Shown piece by piece: positions 15,480-24,838 of a stretch of DNA of 48,939 nucleotides. The DNA comes from an uncultured bacterium (GTDB lineage Bacteria; Desulfobacterota; Desulfobaccia; Desulfobaccales; 0-14-0-80-60-11), in the NCBI GenBank assembly GCA_937943575.1, contig CALEAV010000022.1, positions 1 through 48,939 on the forward strand, given 5' to 3'. Each line of letters begins with the position of its first letter. Position 1 is the first letter of the stretch. The translations under genes were made by a program, and so were the position numbers. The notes beneath the pieces are model-generated. The model was not told the DNA's origin. It made no database searches and saw only the letters and a program-made list of their open reading frames with translations.

Positions 15480-17030
15480 TCAATAAAGCCGGCTGAGGAG
15501 GCGGCCGTGGCGGTAGAGGGAGATGAAGCCGTCCTGGGAGATGGCCAGGCCCAGGACATTGGGGTAGCAGGCGGTGAACTCCCGGGTCACTTGGTGGCGC
15601 ATGCCGCTTCCCAGGTCGTCCCGCTCCACGGGCAGGGGTGCGGCCATGGCCTTGAGGCGGGTGCGGAACTGCACCGCCTCCAGGCGGTTGTTGAACACCA
15701 GGGCGCCGTCGGATTTGGCCAGGCCGGCGAAGTGCGGCAGCCAGGAGGTGCTCAGGGGCGGGGGCGGGGTGAGGCGCACCTGGTTCTCCATGGGGAGGTC
15801 CGGAGCGGCGAGCTGTTCCGGGGTCAGTCCCACCAGGAGGATGGCGCCGTGGCCGCTGCGGCGGATCATCTCCAGGAGCCTCTTCAGCACCGGCAGGGGC
15901 CGGGGCTCCCGGGGCGTCGGGCAGACCTCCGCCAGCTGACGCTCCAGGCGCTGCCAGAAGATGTCCTGGAAGAGGGGGATGTGGAGATGGCCCTGGCGGT
16001 ATTCCAGTACCCCCAGAGGGATGCGGTTGCTGTGCCGGCCGCGCAGGGGCACCCAGATGAAGATGCGGCCCCGGGAGGAGATGGAGGCCAGGGGCAGCGC
16101 CGAGCGCCAGGCCTTGATGGAGGCCAGTTGGCGGTAAATGCCCTGGGACAGGTGCAGCAGCCCCACCAGCTGCTGGCCGTAGAGGGCGAGGAAGGTGGTG
16201 CGGCCGTCGGCGTTGAGCAGGAACTGCTTCAGGGCCGCCAAACCCTCATTCAGGGAGACCCGGCTGGCCTCCTCATACAGCAGCAGGGTGGGCCAGCGTC
16301 TGCGGTGGGCCTCCAGGGGCTGTGCCGCCGGGAGGAAGGCGAAGCCGGTAAAGAGGCGCTCCCCTTCCACGGAGTAGTAGAGGAGGCGCTTGAAGAGCCG
16401 CCAGGCGTTGACCACCGCCTCTTCCTGCAGGATCCCCGGCATCTCGCAGCGCCTCAGGTCGGCCCCGGTGTGGAGCATGGAGCCGATGTAAGGGTTGTCC
16501 TGGGCGTCCAGCTTGATGGTGGCACAGGGCACCGCCTCCAGGCTCTGGAGGTAGCCCGCCACCACCATCTCCTCCAGGGAAAAGGGAGTATAGGCCAGGA
16601 TGCCTTCCGCTCCGGGGGTGAGGGAGAGCTGCTGCAACACCAGGCGGCCGAAGAGGATGCTCAAAAACCGGATGTGAAAGGGGGACAGGAGAAAGGTGGT
16701 GTGCGGCGTATAGAGGCGCAGATCCAGATGGAAATGGGGGGAGTGCAGCCGGATGAGGTGCGACAGGCCCTCCCAGTCCCGGGACACCAGGTTGGGGAAG
16801 ATGGTGGCCTTGAGCTCCACCAGGTGGCGCTGGAAGTAGAGGCGCAGGCAGGGAAAGAGCTCCAGACCCTGGGCCTGGGGAGGCACGGCGGCGTGGGGGG
16901 CGTCGTGGCACTCCACATAGCAGGAGGTGACGTCATGGATGAGGCGCACCACCTCGCTGGAGGTTACCAGCGACTGCAAGTATTCCTTCAACGGGTTGGC
17001 TGACTTGCGGGCGATGCGCCTGCCCTCCAT
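15480..17030 (-). CDS. Large protein with divergent C-terminal diadenylate cyclase (DAC/DisA_N-like) domain
   Basis: 516 aa. The C-terminal 150 residues resemble a DAC domain: HGAILLVG, then SDGALVF (DGA at 441-443), LGSGMRHQ (478-480, the place of the RHR motif) and LGLAISQDGFISLYRHGRLL, matching the last strands of DisA/CdaA. The third motif residue is Gln rather than Arg, so activity is uncertain. DAC enzymes condense two ATP into c-di-AMP. Residues 1-370 have no recognised family but contain no membrane helices, suggesting a cytosolic sensor region. It is convergent with the radical SAM gene and lies downstream of the MtaD-like gene on the same strand. A canonical CdaA is also encoded at about 41 kb. 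Confidence 0.6.
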   Translation of the reverse strand: MEGRRIARKSANPLKEYLQSLVTSSEVVRLIHDVTSCYVECHDAPHAAVPPQAQGLELFPCLRLYFQRHLVELKATIFPNLVSRDWEGLSHLIRLHSPHFHLDLRLYTPHTTFLLSPFHIRFLSILFGRLVLQQLSLTPGAEGILAYTPFSLEEMVVAGYLQSLEAVPCATIKLDAQDNPYIGSMLHTGADLRRCEMPGILQEEAVVNAWRLFKRLLYYSVEGERLFTGFAFLPAAQPLEAHRRRWPTLLLYEEASRVSLNEGLAALKQFLLNADGRTTFLALYGQQLVGLLHLSQGIYRQLASIKAWRSALPLASISSRGRIFIWVPLRGRHSNRIPLGVLEYRQGHLHIPLFQDIFWQRLERQLAEVCPTPREPRPLPVLKRLLEMIRRSGHGAILLVGLTPEQLAAPDLPMENQVRLTPPPPLSTSWLPHFAGLAKSDGALVFNNRLEAVQFRTRLKAMAAPLPVERDDLGSGMRHQVTREFTACYPNVLGLAISQDGFISLYRHGRLLSRLY

Positions 17031-17117
17031 GCCGTCCCTTTCGGGGGCCCCCCCGCCTGCCGGCCCGCCGGGAATGAAGTCAGGAGGGAGGCGGCCCAGG
17101 GTGGGTTTTTCCTTAAC

Positions 17118-18476
17118 TTAAAGGCAATCCGGCCCCGATGCAAGCCTGGGGGCGAAGGCCGCCAGCTCCTGGGCCTCCGACCGCACCCGGGCGGCCAGCT
17201 CCGGCCAATCCAGAGTGAGGAGCCGGCGGTGGCGCATCAGGAAGCGGCCGTTGACCATCACGTGGCGGACGTCTGCGGCCCCGGCGGCGTAGACCAGGTG
17301 GGAGAAGGGGTCGTACAGGGGCGTCAGGTGGGGCTGCTGCAGGTCCAAACAGATGAGGTCCGCAGCCTTGCCAGGGGTGAGGGTGCCCACGAGGTGCTCC
17401 AGGCCCAGGACTTTGGCCGCCTCCCGGGTGGCCAGGACCACCAGCTGAGGGGCGGGGAGCACCGTGGGGTCCAGGCGCCGGACCTTGTGCAGCCGGGCCG
17501 CCAGGGACATGTCGCTCCAGAGGTCCAGACGGTTGTGGGAGGCGGCGCCGTCGGTGCCCAGACCCACCGTCACCCCGGCGGCCAGCAGCTCCGGCACCGG
17601 CGCTGTCCCGGCGGCCAGCTTGCAGTTGCTGGCGGGGCAGTGGCTCACCTTGACCCCCCGGGCGGCCAACAGCTCCACTTCCTCCGGCTCCAGCCAGACG
17701 GCATGCACCGCCACGGTATGCTCATCCAGCAGGCCCAGGCCATCCAGCCAGCGGGCCGGGGTGAGGCCGGTCTGTCTGCGGCATTCCTCCACTTCTGCCT
17801 TTGTCTCCGCCAGGTGGATGAAAAAGGGGAGATTGCGCTCCCGGGTCAGATCCTTGGCGGCGGTGAGGGTCTTGGGGCCGCAGGTGTAGGGGGAATGGGC
17901 GAAGAGAGTGGAGACGGTGAGCCCGGCGGGGAAATCCCTGCCGGAATCCATGAACTCCCGGGCCACCCGCAGGTTGTCTTTGGGGTCGGGGACTCCGGGG
18001 GCGGGGAAGTCCACCACCCCCTGGGCCGCCACGGTCCTGAGCCCCGCCAGGGAAAAGGCCCGGCGCACTTCCTTTTCATGGAAATAGCCGTCGGCCACGG
18101 TGGTGACGCCGGCCCGGATGAGCTCGGCGGCGGCGAGCTGCGCCCCCAGGAAGACCCGTTGGGGGGTCAGCCAGCGGGCCTCCGCCGGGAAGATGACCCG
18201 GGTGAGCCAGTCCTGCAAGGTCAAATCATCCGCCCGACCCCGGAACCAGACCATGGGGGCGTGGCAGTGGGTGTTCACCAGGCCCGGCATGACCAGCAGC
18301 CCGGTGGCGTCCAGCTCCTCCCGGGCGGGGGGCAGGGGCCGGCCCGGGTCGCACGGCCCTACTGCCAGGATGCGTCCGCCTGCGATGGCAACATAGCCGG
18401 ACGCCAGGGGGGCGGCTCCCGGCTCCAGGGTGAGGAGGAGGGCGTGGTGGATGAGCAGATCACAAGGGGGGGTCAC
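17118..18476 (-). CDS. mtaD: Amidohydrolase of the MTA/SAH deaminase (MtaD) family
   Basis: 452 aa from a GTG at 18476, chosen because the conserved N-terminal strand (CDLLIHHALLLTL) begins right after it; no strong ribosome site is visible and a TTG at 18500 is the alternative. Metal ligands: HCH in PGLVNTHCHAP, His in FIHLAETKAEVEEC, His in VSHCPASNCKLAAG and Asp in GLGTDGAASHNRLD. The family deaminates S-adenosylhomocysteine or methylthioadenosine and salvages purine/methionine moieties; it also includes MqnX (aminofutalosine deaminase, menaquinone synthesis), which cannot be excluded. It lies 88 bases downstream of the YkuD gene. Confidence 0.88.
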   Translation of the reverse strand: MTPPCDLLIHHALLLTLEPGAAPLASGYVAIAGGRILAVGPCDPGRPLPPAREELDATGLLVMPGLVNTHCHAPMVWFRGRADDLTLQDWLTRVIFPAEARWLTPQRVFLGAQLAAAELIRAGVTTVADGYFHEKEVRRAFSLAGLRTVAAQGVVDFPAPGVPDPKDNLRVAREFMDSGRDFPAGLTVSTLFAHSPYTCGPKTLTAAKDLTRERNLPFFIHLAETKAEVEECRRQTGLTPARWLDGLGLLDEHTVAVHAVWLEPEEVELLAARGVKVSHCPASNCKLAAGTAPVPELLAAGVTVGLGTDGAASHNRLDLWSDMSLAARLHKVRRLDPTVLPAPQLVVLATREAAKVLGLEHLVGTLTPGKAADLICLDLQQPHLTPLYDPFSHLVYAAGAADVRHVMVNGRFLMRHRRLLTLDWPELAARVRSEAQELAAFAPRLASGPDCL

Positions 18477-18564
18477 GGGATGAGGTCCAGTGGCCTTCAA
18501 GCTGCAGGCCGGCGCCGGGGGAGGGGCGCAGCAGGACCGCCCCTCGTCTCTAGGGCTGCCGCCC

Positions 18565-19473
18565 TCAGCGGGTGATGTCCAGGGGGGCGCCGTTGTGTTC
18601 CTCCACGGCCTGAAGGAAGCGGAGCCAGTTGATCCGGGGCCCCAGGCCTTTTTCCTCCACTTTTTTGACCGCATAGCGGAAGAAGTCCGGGATGCGCAAA
18701 TAGATGTCTTCATGGACTTCCGCGAAGATGCGGCCCTGCAGGTAGCCGAACTTCACCGGCTCGTAGATGATCTCCACGGTGGTGCCCACCGGGGTGAGGT
18801 CGAAGAGCTCCTTGATGTCCTCCGGATAATGGCGCATGCAGCCGTGGCTCACCAGGCGGCCCACCCCCATGGGGGCGTGGGTGCCGTGGAGGCCGTAGGT
18901 GCCCAGGCCCAGCCAGTGGGAGCCGATGGGGTTGTCCTCCCCGGGGGGCATAAAGGCGCGGCCATACTTGCCCTGGAGGCTGCGGGGGATGCGCCAGCCG
19001 GGGTTTTCCGCCTTGCTCTGTACCCGGAAGCGGCGGCCGATGGGGGTCTTGTAGTCCAGGACCCCCACGCCGATGGGATAGGTGCGCACCTCCCCCCGGT
19101 CGAAGAAGAAGCGGTAGCCCCGCAGTTCCGCCACGTTGATGAGATAGCCGGGGGGGGAGGGGTGCTCGGGCACAATCCAGCGGCTGGGGATATCGATCTC
19201 CGTGTCCCAGGGCAGGTAGAAGTGGTCCAGATGGCGGTGGTAACGGGCCAGCTCCCAGAAGCCCAGGCCGTAGCGCCGGGCGATGTCGTACATGTTCTCG
19301 TAGCGCACCAGCCGGTGGCGCTGAAACTGGCCCACCACCGTCACCGCCTCGGGATCGCCGGCATAGCGGGGTGGGCGGTAGGGGAAGGGCCCGGCGGCGA
19401 AGGCGGCGGCGGTGAGGCACAAGACCGCCGTGGGGAGCAGGAGCCGGGGCAGGAGAGCCAAGATTATTGACAT
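18565..19473 (-). CDS. L,D-transpeptidase (YkuD) with signal peptide and LysM-like domain
   Basis: 302 aa. The signal peptide is about residues 1-27 (LLLPTAVLCLTAAAFA). Residues 50-100 look like a LysM peptidoglycan-binding motif (YENMYDIARRYGLGFWELAR, then DTEIDIPSRWIVP). The YkuD catalytic domain at about 115-260 has HGTHAPMGVG and the active-site SHGCMR near residue 220. Such enzymes make 3-3 peptidoglycan cross-links or attach outer-membrane lipoproteins to the wall in the periplasm. The start codon lies 55 bases from the divergent amidohydrolase gene. Confidence 0.92.
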   Translation of the reverse strand: MSIILALLPRLLLPTAVLCLTAAAFAAGPFPYRPPRYAGDPEAVTVVGQFQRHRLVRYENMYDIARRYGLGFWELARYHRHLDHFYLPWDTEIDIPSRWIVPEHPSPPGYLINVAELRGYRFFFDRGEVRTYPIGVGVLDYKTPIGRRFRVQSKAENPGWRIPRSLQGKYGRAFMPPGEDNPIGSHWLGLGTYGLHGTHAPMGVGRLVSHGCMRHYPEDIKELFDLTPVGTTVEIIYEPVKFGYLQGRIFAEVHEDIYLRIPDFFRYAVKKVEEKGLGPRINWLRFLQAVEEHNGAPLDITR

Positions 19474-19528
19474 GGGGTAAATTTTATATGAAAACTAGCG
19501 GCAGCGGAAGGGAAAGGACGCCGCCGCC

Positions 19529-20389
19529 ATGCTGTGGGACGCCCACACCCATGCCTTCCCGCCGGAGGTCTGCCGCCGGCGGGAGGACTATTTTGCCGAT
19601 GAGCCCGCCTTCCGGCTCCTGTATGGCAGTCCCACGGCCCGGCTGGTGGACCCCGGGGAGCTGGTGGCGGCCCTGGGCGACGCCGGGGTGGCCCGGGCGG
19701 TGGTTATGGGCTTTCCCTGGCGCCAGGAGCGCCTGTGGCGGCGGCATCACGAGGTGCTCCTGGAGGCGGCCCGCCGCTGGCCGGAGGTGGTGATTCCCTT
19801 TTGTGCCGTCAACCCCCTGGAGTCCGGGGCGGTCAGGGAAGTGGAGCGCTGTCTGGCGGCGGGCTTCCGGGGGGTGGGCGAGCTGGCTTGGTATACCGAG
19901 GACCCCCGGGGGTCTCTGGCGGCGGCGCTCCTGCCCCTGGCGGAGCTCTGCCGGCACTACCGGGTGCCCCTGGCGGTGCACGTCAATGATCCGGTGGGCA
20001 TTGGCCACACTTATGCCGGCAAGGCTTCGGTGCCCCTGGAGGAACTGTATGCCTGCCTCAGCCAGGCCCCGGAGGTCACCTGGATTCTGGCCCACTGGGG
20101 TGGGGGCCTGCCCTTCTACGGCCTGTGCAAACGGGGGGCCCCGGAGGTCTTCCGCCGGGTCTATTTCGACACGGCGGCGTCGCCCTATCTCTACCGTCCG
20201 GCCATTTACCGGGCCGCCCTGGAGATGGTGGGGGCGGAGAAGATCCTTTTCGGCACCGACTTCCCGCTGCTGACGGCCGCCCGCTGCCTGCGGGACCTGG
20301 AGGAGGCCGGCCTGTCCCCGGAGGTCCAGGAGATGATCCGGTATCGGAACCTGGCGGGCCTTCTGGCCGGCGAGGAGGTCGCCGCCTGA
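19529..20389 (+). CDS. TIM-barrel amidohydrolase (amidohydrolase 2 family)
   Basis: 286 aa. An N-terminal metal motif DAHTHAFP (4-11), AHWGGGLPFYGL with His in the middle and GTDFPLL near residue 240 identify the amidohydrolase-2/ACMSD-like superfamily of metal-dependent hydrolases and decarboxylases. The substrate is unknown. Weak ribosome site AAAGGA about 11 bases before the ATG. It is followed by nadB on the same strand after 157 bases with no gene. Confidence 0.85.
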   Translation: MLWDAHTHAFPPEVCRRREDYFADEPAFRLLYGSPTARLVDPGELVAALGDAGVARAVVMGFPWRQERLWRRHHEVLLEAARRWPEVVIPFCAVNPLESGAVREVERCLAAGFRGVGELAWYTEDPRGSLAAALLPLAELCRHYRVPLAVHVNDPVGIGHTYAGKASVPLEELYACLSQAPEVTWILAHWGGGLPFYGLCKRGAPEVFRRVYFDTAASPYLYRPAIYRAALEMVGAEKILFGTDFPLLTAARCLRDLEEAGLSPEVQEMIRYRNLAGLLAGEEVAA

Positions 20390-20546
20390 AGGCGTCGGGG
20401 CTCCGGGCGGCCTGCGGCCCCGGACGGTTCCAGGGCGCGCCGGGCAGGCGGCGCCCCTTGGGGGGGAAGCGGCGGGGATGATCCTTCATCTCCCCGGGCC
20501 CCTGGAAAGGACGTTCATCATTCTCCCGACGTAAAGGACGTGGCCC

Positions 20547-22166
20547 TTGTATCGTATCTCTGATGTCCTGGTCCTCGGCTCCGGTCTGGCAGGTTTGGGC
20601 TATGCCCTCAAAGTGGCCGACGTGGCCACGGTGAACATCATCACCAAACGGGAGATCACCGAGACCTCCACCCGCCTGGCCCAGGGGGGCATCGCCGCAG
20701 TGTTGGGGGCCGATGACCGCTTTGAATTCCACATCCAGGACACCCTGAACACCGGGGAGGGCCTGAGCCACCCGGACGTGGTGGAGCTGGTGGTGCGCCA
20801 GGGTCCGGAGCGCATCCGGGAGCTGGTGGCCCTGGGGGCCCAGTTCGACACCACCACCGACAACGGCTTTGACCTGGGCCGGGAGGGGGGCCACTCCCAC
20901 CGCCGCATCATCCACGCCCATGACATGACCGGGGCGGAGGTGGAGCGCATTTTGGTGGAAAAGATCCAGAGCCACCCCAACATCAAGGTCTATGAATACC
21001 ACATGGGGGTGAACCTCATCACCGAGGAACGGCTGGTGCGCCGGGGCAGCTCGGTGGTGAACCGGGAGGCCACCTGTCTGGGGGCCTATGTCCTGAATAC
21101 CCGGACCGGGGAGGTGGACACCTTTCTGGCGGCCATCACCCTGTTGGCCACCGGCGGGGCGGGGAAGGTCTATCTCTACACCAGCAATCCGGACATCGCC
21201 ACCGGGGACGGGGTGGCCATGGCCTACCGCGCCGGCGCCGTCATCGGCAACATGGAGTTTGTGCAGTTTCACCCCACCTGCCTCTACCATCCGGCGGCCA
21301 AGAATTTCCTCATCTCCGAGGCCCTGCGGGGTGAGGGCGCCGTGCTCCTGGACAAAAACGGCCGGGCCTTCATGGCGGACTACCACCCCATGAAGGACCT
21401 GGCGCCCCGGGACACGGTGGCCCAGGCCATTGACCATGAGCTGAAAAAATCCGGGGCCGAGTGTGTCTATCTGGACATCAGCCACCGGCCGGCGGAATTC
21501 ATCATCCAGAGGTTTCCCAACATCTACCAGAAGTGCCTGGAATTCGGGTTTGATCTCACCAAAGAGCCCATTCCGGTGGTGCCGGCGGCGCACTACATGT
21601 GCGGCGGGGTGGTGGTGGACCACTTCGGGCGCACCAGCATCGGCAACCTCTTTGCGGTGGGGGAGGTGAGCATGACCGGCCTGCACGGCGCCAACCGGCT
21701 GGCCAGCAACTCGCTTCTGGAGGCTTTGGTCTTTTCCCATCAGGCGGCCCTGGCCACCAGGGAGATGCTGCCCAAGACCCCCATCCCGTCGGTGTCCGCC
21801 GTGCCGGAGTGGAACCCCGGGGGCGCCACGGACAGCAACGACGCCGTGGTGGTGTCCCACAATTGGGATGAGATCCGGCGCATGATGTGGAATTATGTGG
21901 GCATTGTGCGCAGCGACAAGCGCCTCATGCGGGCCAAGCACCGCATCGACCTCATCACCCAGGAAATCACCGAATATTACTGGAACTTCCTTATTACCGG
22001 GGACCTCCTGGAGCTGCGCAACATCGCCGCCGTGGCGGATCTCATCATCCGCTGTGCCCTCAGTCGCAAGGAGAGCCGGGGCCTGCACTACACGCTGGAC
22101 TATCCCCGGCGGGACGACCAGCATTTCAAGCGGGACACCCTCCTGTCTCTGGAGGGCTTTCTCTGA
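20547..22166 (+). CDS. nadB: L-aspartate oxidase
   Basis: 539 aa flavoprotein. FAD-binding [15 protein letters not shown] (about 8-22) lies near the N-terminus, then [42 protein letters not shown] with SEALRGEGA, and [19 protein letters not shown]. It oxidises L-aspartate to iminoaspartate, the first step of NAD synthesis by NadB-NadA; in anaerobes fumarate replaces oxygen as acceptor. The start is TTG at 20547 with AAAGGA eight bases upstream; no ATG or GTG fits. The stop overlaps the start of the next gene by one base (TGATG). nadA and nadC are not in the window. Confidence 0.96.
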   Translation: MYRISDVLVLGSGLAGLGYALKVADVATVNIITKREITETSTRLAQGGIAAVLGADDRFEFHIQDTLNTGEGLSHPDVVELVVRQGPERIRELVALGAQFDTTTDNGFDLGREGGHSHRRIIHAHDMTGAEVERILVEKIQSHPNIKVYEYHMGVNLITEERLVRRGSSVVNREATCLGAYVLNTRTGEVDTFLAAITLLATGGAGKVYLYTSNPDIATGDGVAMAYRAGAVIGNMEFVQFHPTCLYHPAAKNFLISEALRGEGAVLLDKNGRAFMADYHPMKDLAPRDTVAQAIDHELKKSGAECVYLDISHRPAEFIIQRFPNIYQKCLEFGFDLTKEPIPVVPAAHYMCGGVVVDHFGRTSIGNLFAVGEVSMTGLHGANRLASNSLLEALVFSHQAALATREMLPKTPIPSVSAVPEWNPGGATDSNDAVVVSHNWDEIRRMMWNYVGIVRSDKRLMRAKHRIDLITQEITEYYWNFLITGDLLELRNIAAVADLIIRCALSRKESRGLHYTLDYPRRDDQHFKRDTLLSLEGFL

Positions 22167-23530
22167 TGCCCGAGCAGATTCTGGTGCTGGACGACGACCC
22201 GGCGCTTCTCCAGGTCCTGAGCCGCTTCCTCAAGGCTCAGGGGTTTGAGGTGCGGGCCCATCAGCGGGGCGAGGAGGCCCTGGCGGCCCTCAGGGACGGG
22301 GAGCCGGCGGTGGCCATTTTGGACCTCAACCTGCCGGGCCTCTCGGGCCTGGAGGTGATGCGGCACCTGAAGGCCAGCTGTCCCGACACCGAGGTCATCC
22401 TGTTCACCGGCCTGGGGGGCCTGGACAGCGCCGTGGCGGCCCTCAGGCTGGGGGCCTATGACTACCTGGTGAAATCCGAGCTCAAGCTGCCGGAGCTGGC
22501 GGCGGTGGTGGAGCGGGCCCTGGAGCGGCGTTACCTGACCCGGGCCAACCGGGAGCTTTTGGAGGATCTGAAGCAGGCCCGGGAGGCCCTGGCCCAGCGC
22601 CGGGCCCAGGAGCTGGTGCAGATCCGGCGCATCGGGGAGCGGCTGGCGGGCCCCCTGACCCTGGAGGAGCTTATCCACGGTCTGGCGGAGCTCATCTGGG
22701 AGAGCCTGCCCCTTGCCTGCCTCAGCTTGGTGCTCCGGGGGCCGGAGGGCGAGCTGCGGGGGGAGGCCCACCGCCGGCGGCCGGAGCTCCCCCCGGAGGC
22801 CCTGGCCGCTTGGCAGAGCTGGCTGAGGCAGTGCCTGACCGGCTCCGGGGACCTGCCCGGGGAGGCCCCCGGGGGCTGGGCCCTGTTGCGGGGGGAGATG
22901 GCGGCGGATGGCCTCACGGGTCTGGCCCACGCAGCCCGCCCGGAGCCCTTTGAGCCGGAGGAGGCGGAGCTCTTCCGCATCTTTGTGCTCCAGGGGGAGG
23001 CGGCCCTGCGGAACCTGCTCCTCTTTGAGGAGGTAAAAAGCCTGGCCATCCGGGACGGCCTCACCGGGCTGTACAATTACCGCTATTTTAAGGAAATGCT
23101 CACCCAGCAGGTGGGGCAGAGCCGGCGCTACGGCTGGCCCCTCTCCCTCCTGTTCCTGGACCTGGACGATTTCAAGGCGGTGAACGACACCCTGGGGCAC
23201 CCGGCGGGGGATCTGGTGCTGAAGACGGTGGCGGACTATCTCAAAGGCTCGGTGCGCCAGGCGGACATCCTGTGCCGCTATGGCGGGGAGGAGTTCGTCG
23301 TGCTCCTGCCTCAGACGCCCCCGGGGCAGGCGGCCATGTTGGCGGAGCGCCTGCGGCTCGGGATTGCCGGCCTCAAAATCCCCCTGCCGGAGAAGGAGCT
23401 GAAGGTCACGGTGAGCATCGGGGTGGCAGGGTTGCCGCCGCACGGGGACGGCGCCGGCTTGGTGGCGGCGGCGGACCGGGCCCTGTATCGGGCCAAGGAG
23501 GAGGGCAAAAACCGGGTGTGCCGGGAATAG
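22166..23530 (+). CDS. Response regulator with GAF-like and GGDEF domains (diguanylate cyclase)
   Basis: 454 aa. A receiver domain (1-120) has LDDD at 8-11, the phospho-acceptor Asp53 in ILDLNLPG and Lys of YLVKS; then a GAF-like middle (about 150-285); then a GGDEF domain (about 290-454). The active GGEEF sits at 373-377, with an I-site RQAD five residues before it, so an active, product-inhibited diguanylate cyclase is likely. It is coupled to nadB by a TGATG overlap; why a c-di-GMP regulator follows NAD synthesis is unclear. No histidine kinase is in the window. Confidence 0.93.
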   Translation: MPEQILVLDDDPALLQVLSRFLKAQGFEVRAHQRGEEALAALRDGEPAVAILDLNLPGLSGLEVMRHLKASCPDTEVILFTGLGGLDSAVAALRLGAYDYLVKSELKLPELAAVVERALERRYLTRANRELLEDLKQAREALAQRRAQELVQIRRIGERLAGPLTLEELIHGLAELIWESLPLACLSLVLRGPEGELRGEAHRRRPELPPEALAAWQSWLRQCLTGSGDLPGEAPGGWALLRGEMAADGLTGLAHAARPEPFEPEEAELFRIFVLQGEAALRNLLLFEEVKSLAIRDGLTGLYNYRYFKEMLTQQVGQSRRYGWPLSLLFLDLDDFKAVNDTLGHPAGDLVLKTVADYLKGSVRQADILCRYGGEEFVVLLPQTPPGQAAMLAERLRLGIAGLKIPLPEKELKVTVSIGVAGLPPHGDGAGLVAAADRALYRAKEEGKNRVCRE

Positions 23531-23731
23531 GGGTGCAGCCTGCCTCCCCGATGCGGGTGATTCAAGGGAAGGGGCACTGCATGCGGCCCGGGGCCGGGGG
23601 CTAAGGCCCGGCAGGCTCTGAAATTCCCCGCTAAACTTTGAGGTGGGGAGTCTGGGGAGAAAAAGGGCGCACGCCCCCTGACCCCTCCTTTCGATCCCCC
23701 TATCAGACGAGATCAGACAAAAGGAGCCCAT

Positions 23732-24676
23732 ATGCCCGGCTGGCGGCTCATCGCCTTTCCCCTCATCATTCCCTGGCGGGAGGAGTTCTGGACCCTCCCC
23801 GTATATTTTCCGCAGTTGGAGGTGGGGGTGGCCCCGAACTGGCCGGCGGCCATGCCCTATGAGACCCGACCCCTCCCCCAGGAGGCCCAGCGGCCCTTGA
23901 AGGAGCTGGCCCACTACCGGCCCGGGGAGCTCACCCAGCAAAAGGCCTTTGAGGATTTTCTGGCGGCCCAGGAGGAGGGAGTGGGGGACATCCTCCGGGA
24001 GCTCAAAGGCCTGCCGCCGGAGGAGAAGCCCGCGGCGCCCAGGGTGGAGGCCCAGGCTTTGACCCTGGCCTGGCAGTTGGAGAAGCTCCAGGCCGACGAG
24101 GAGGCGCAGATGACCCTGGTGGACCGGGGGCATGCCTGGCTGGCGGAGATCCTGGCCCCGGAGCCCTGGGAGCCCCAGCCGCAGTTCGGCACCGTGCCCG
24201 GGCTGAAGGAGATGGTGGACCCGGGGCTGGCCCGTCTGCGCTTTGCCCTCTGGCAGCGGGAGATGGTGGGGGAAAGCACCCGGTCCTGGGCACCGCTGCT
24301 GCTGAGCCGCACCTCCCGGGCCATCTTCGGGGTGCTCCAGGGCTGGCCCGACTGGACCCAGGTGGCCCGGGAGACCTTCATCCTGCCGGGGGTCAGGACG
24401 GAAGAGGACTGGCGGCGGCAGGCCGAGCCGCCCTGGCGGGATGACTTTGCCGGCGAGCTGGAGGAGCTCCTGGCCGCGGCGGCAGAGGGTGAGGAGACCC
24501 TGGCGGAGCAGGCGGGGATCTTCCGGGAGTTCATCGAGGAAGAAGTGACCCCGGCCTGGACCGGTCCCCAGGTGAGCTGGGAGCTGGAGGTCTGGGCCCA
24601 AAGCCCGGGGCAGGAGGAGTTCGGGCCGGTGCTGTGCTGGGGGGGCGTCAACGCCGACATCCTGCCCGGGGCGTGA
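23732..24676 (+). CDS. Hypothetical soluble protein
   Basis: 314 aa from an ATG with AAAAGGAG at optimal spacing. Rich in Glu, Trp and Pro, no signal peptide or membrane helix. It starts WRLIAFPLIIPWREEFWTLPVYFPQL and contains two acidic helical stretches (ELEELLAAAAEGEETLAEQA). No family recognised. Preceded by a 200-base spacer with no gene, followed by the convergent TGS GTPase. Codon use fits its neighbours, so a native gene. Confidence 0.72.
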   Translation: MPGWRLIAFPLIIPWREEFWTLPVYFPQLEVGVAPNWPAAMPYETRPLPQEAQRPLKELAHYRPGELTQQKAFEDFLAAQEEGVGDILRELKGLPPEEKPAAPRVEAQALTLAWQLEKLQADEEAQMTLVDRGHAWLAEILAPEPWEPQPQFGTVPGLKEMVDPGLARLRFALWQREMVGESTRSWAPLLLSRTSRAIFGVLQGWPDWTQVARETFILPGVRTEEDWRRQAEPPWRDDFAGELEELLAAAAEGEETLAEQAGIFREFIEEEVTPAWTGPQVSWELEVWAQSPGQEEFGPVLCWGGVNADILPGA

Positions 24677-24838
24677 ACCTCCGGGAGGGCCGCAGGGCAA
24701 AGTCCGGCAAGGACCGGGCGCCGGAGAGATGTGGTTCCGGGGCGGCCGGGAGGGCAGGGGTACTGCGGCCGTCCGGTTTTATAGTGCGGAAATGGCCGGA
24801 GAAGGGGTCATCGGCCCCTGATTCCCTGCCCCTCCCCC

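Noticed and set aside
15314-15559. Short minus-strand open frame past the end of the DAC-like gene
   Set aside because: Ser/Pro-rich translation with no ribosome site, overlapping the better-supported 516-aa gene.
18477-18713. Extended N-terminus for the MtaD-like gene
   Set aside because: It would overlap the YkuD gene and reads low-quality sequence; family homology starts after the GTG at 18476.
19467-19472. Perfect TTGACA upstream of the amidohydrolase gene
   Set aside because: No -10 hexamer at 16-18 bases; the nearest TATATG is only about 12 bases away.
20076-22124. Long open frame antisense to nadB
   Set aside because: Composition artefact; nadB motifs are complete on the plus strand.
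21887-22165. Extended start for the GGDEF regulator inside nadB
   Set aside because: Receiver domain begins at MPEQ (22166) exactly at the TGATG overlap.
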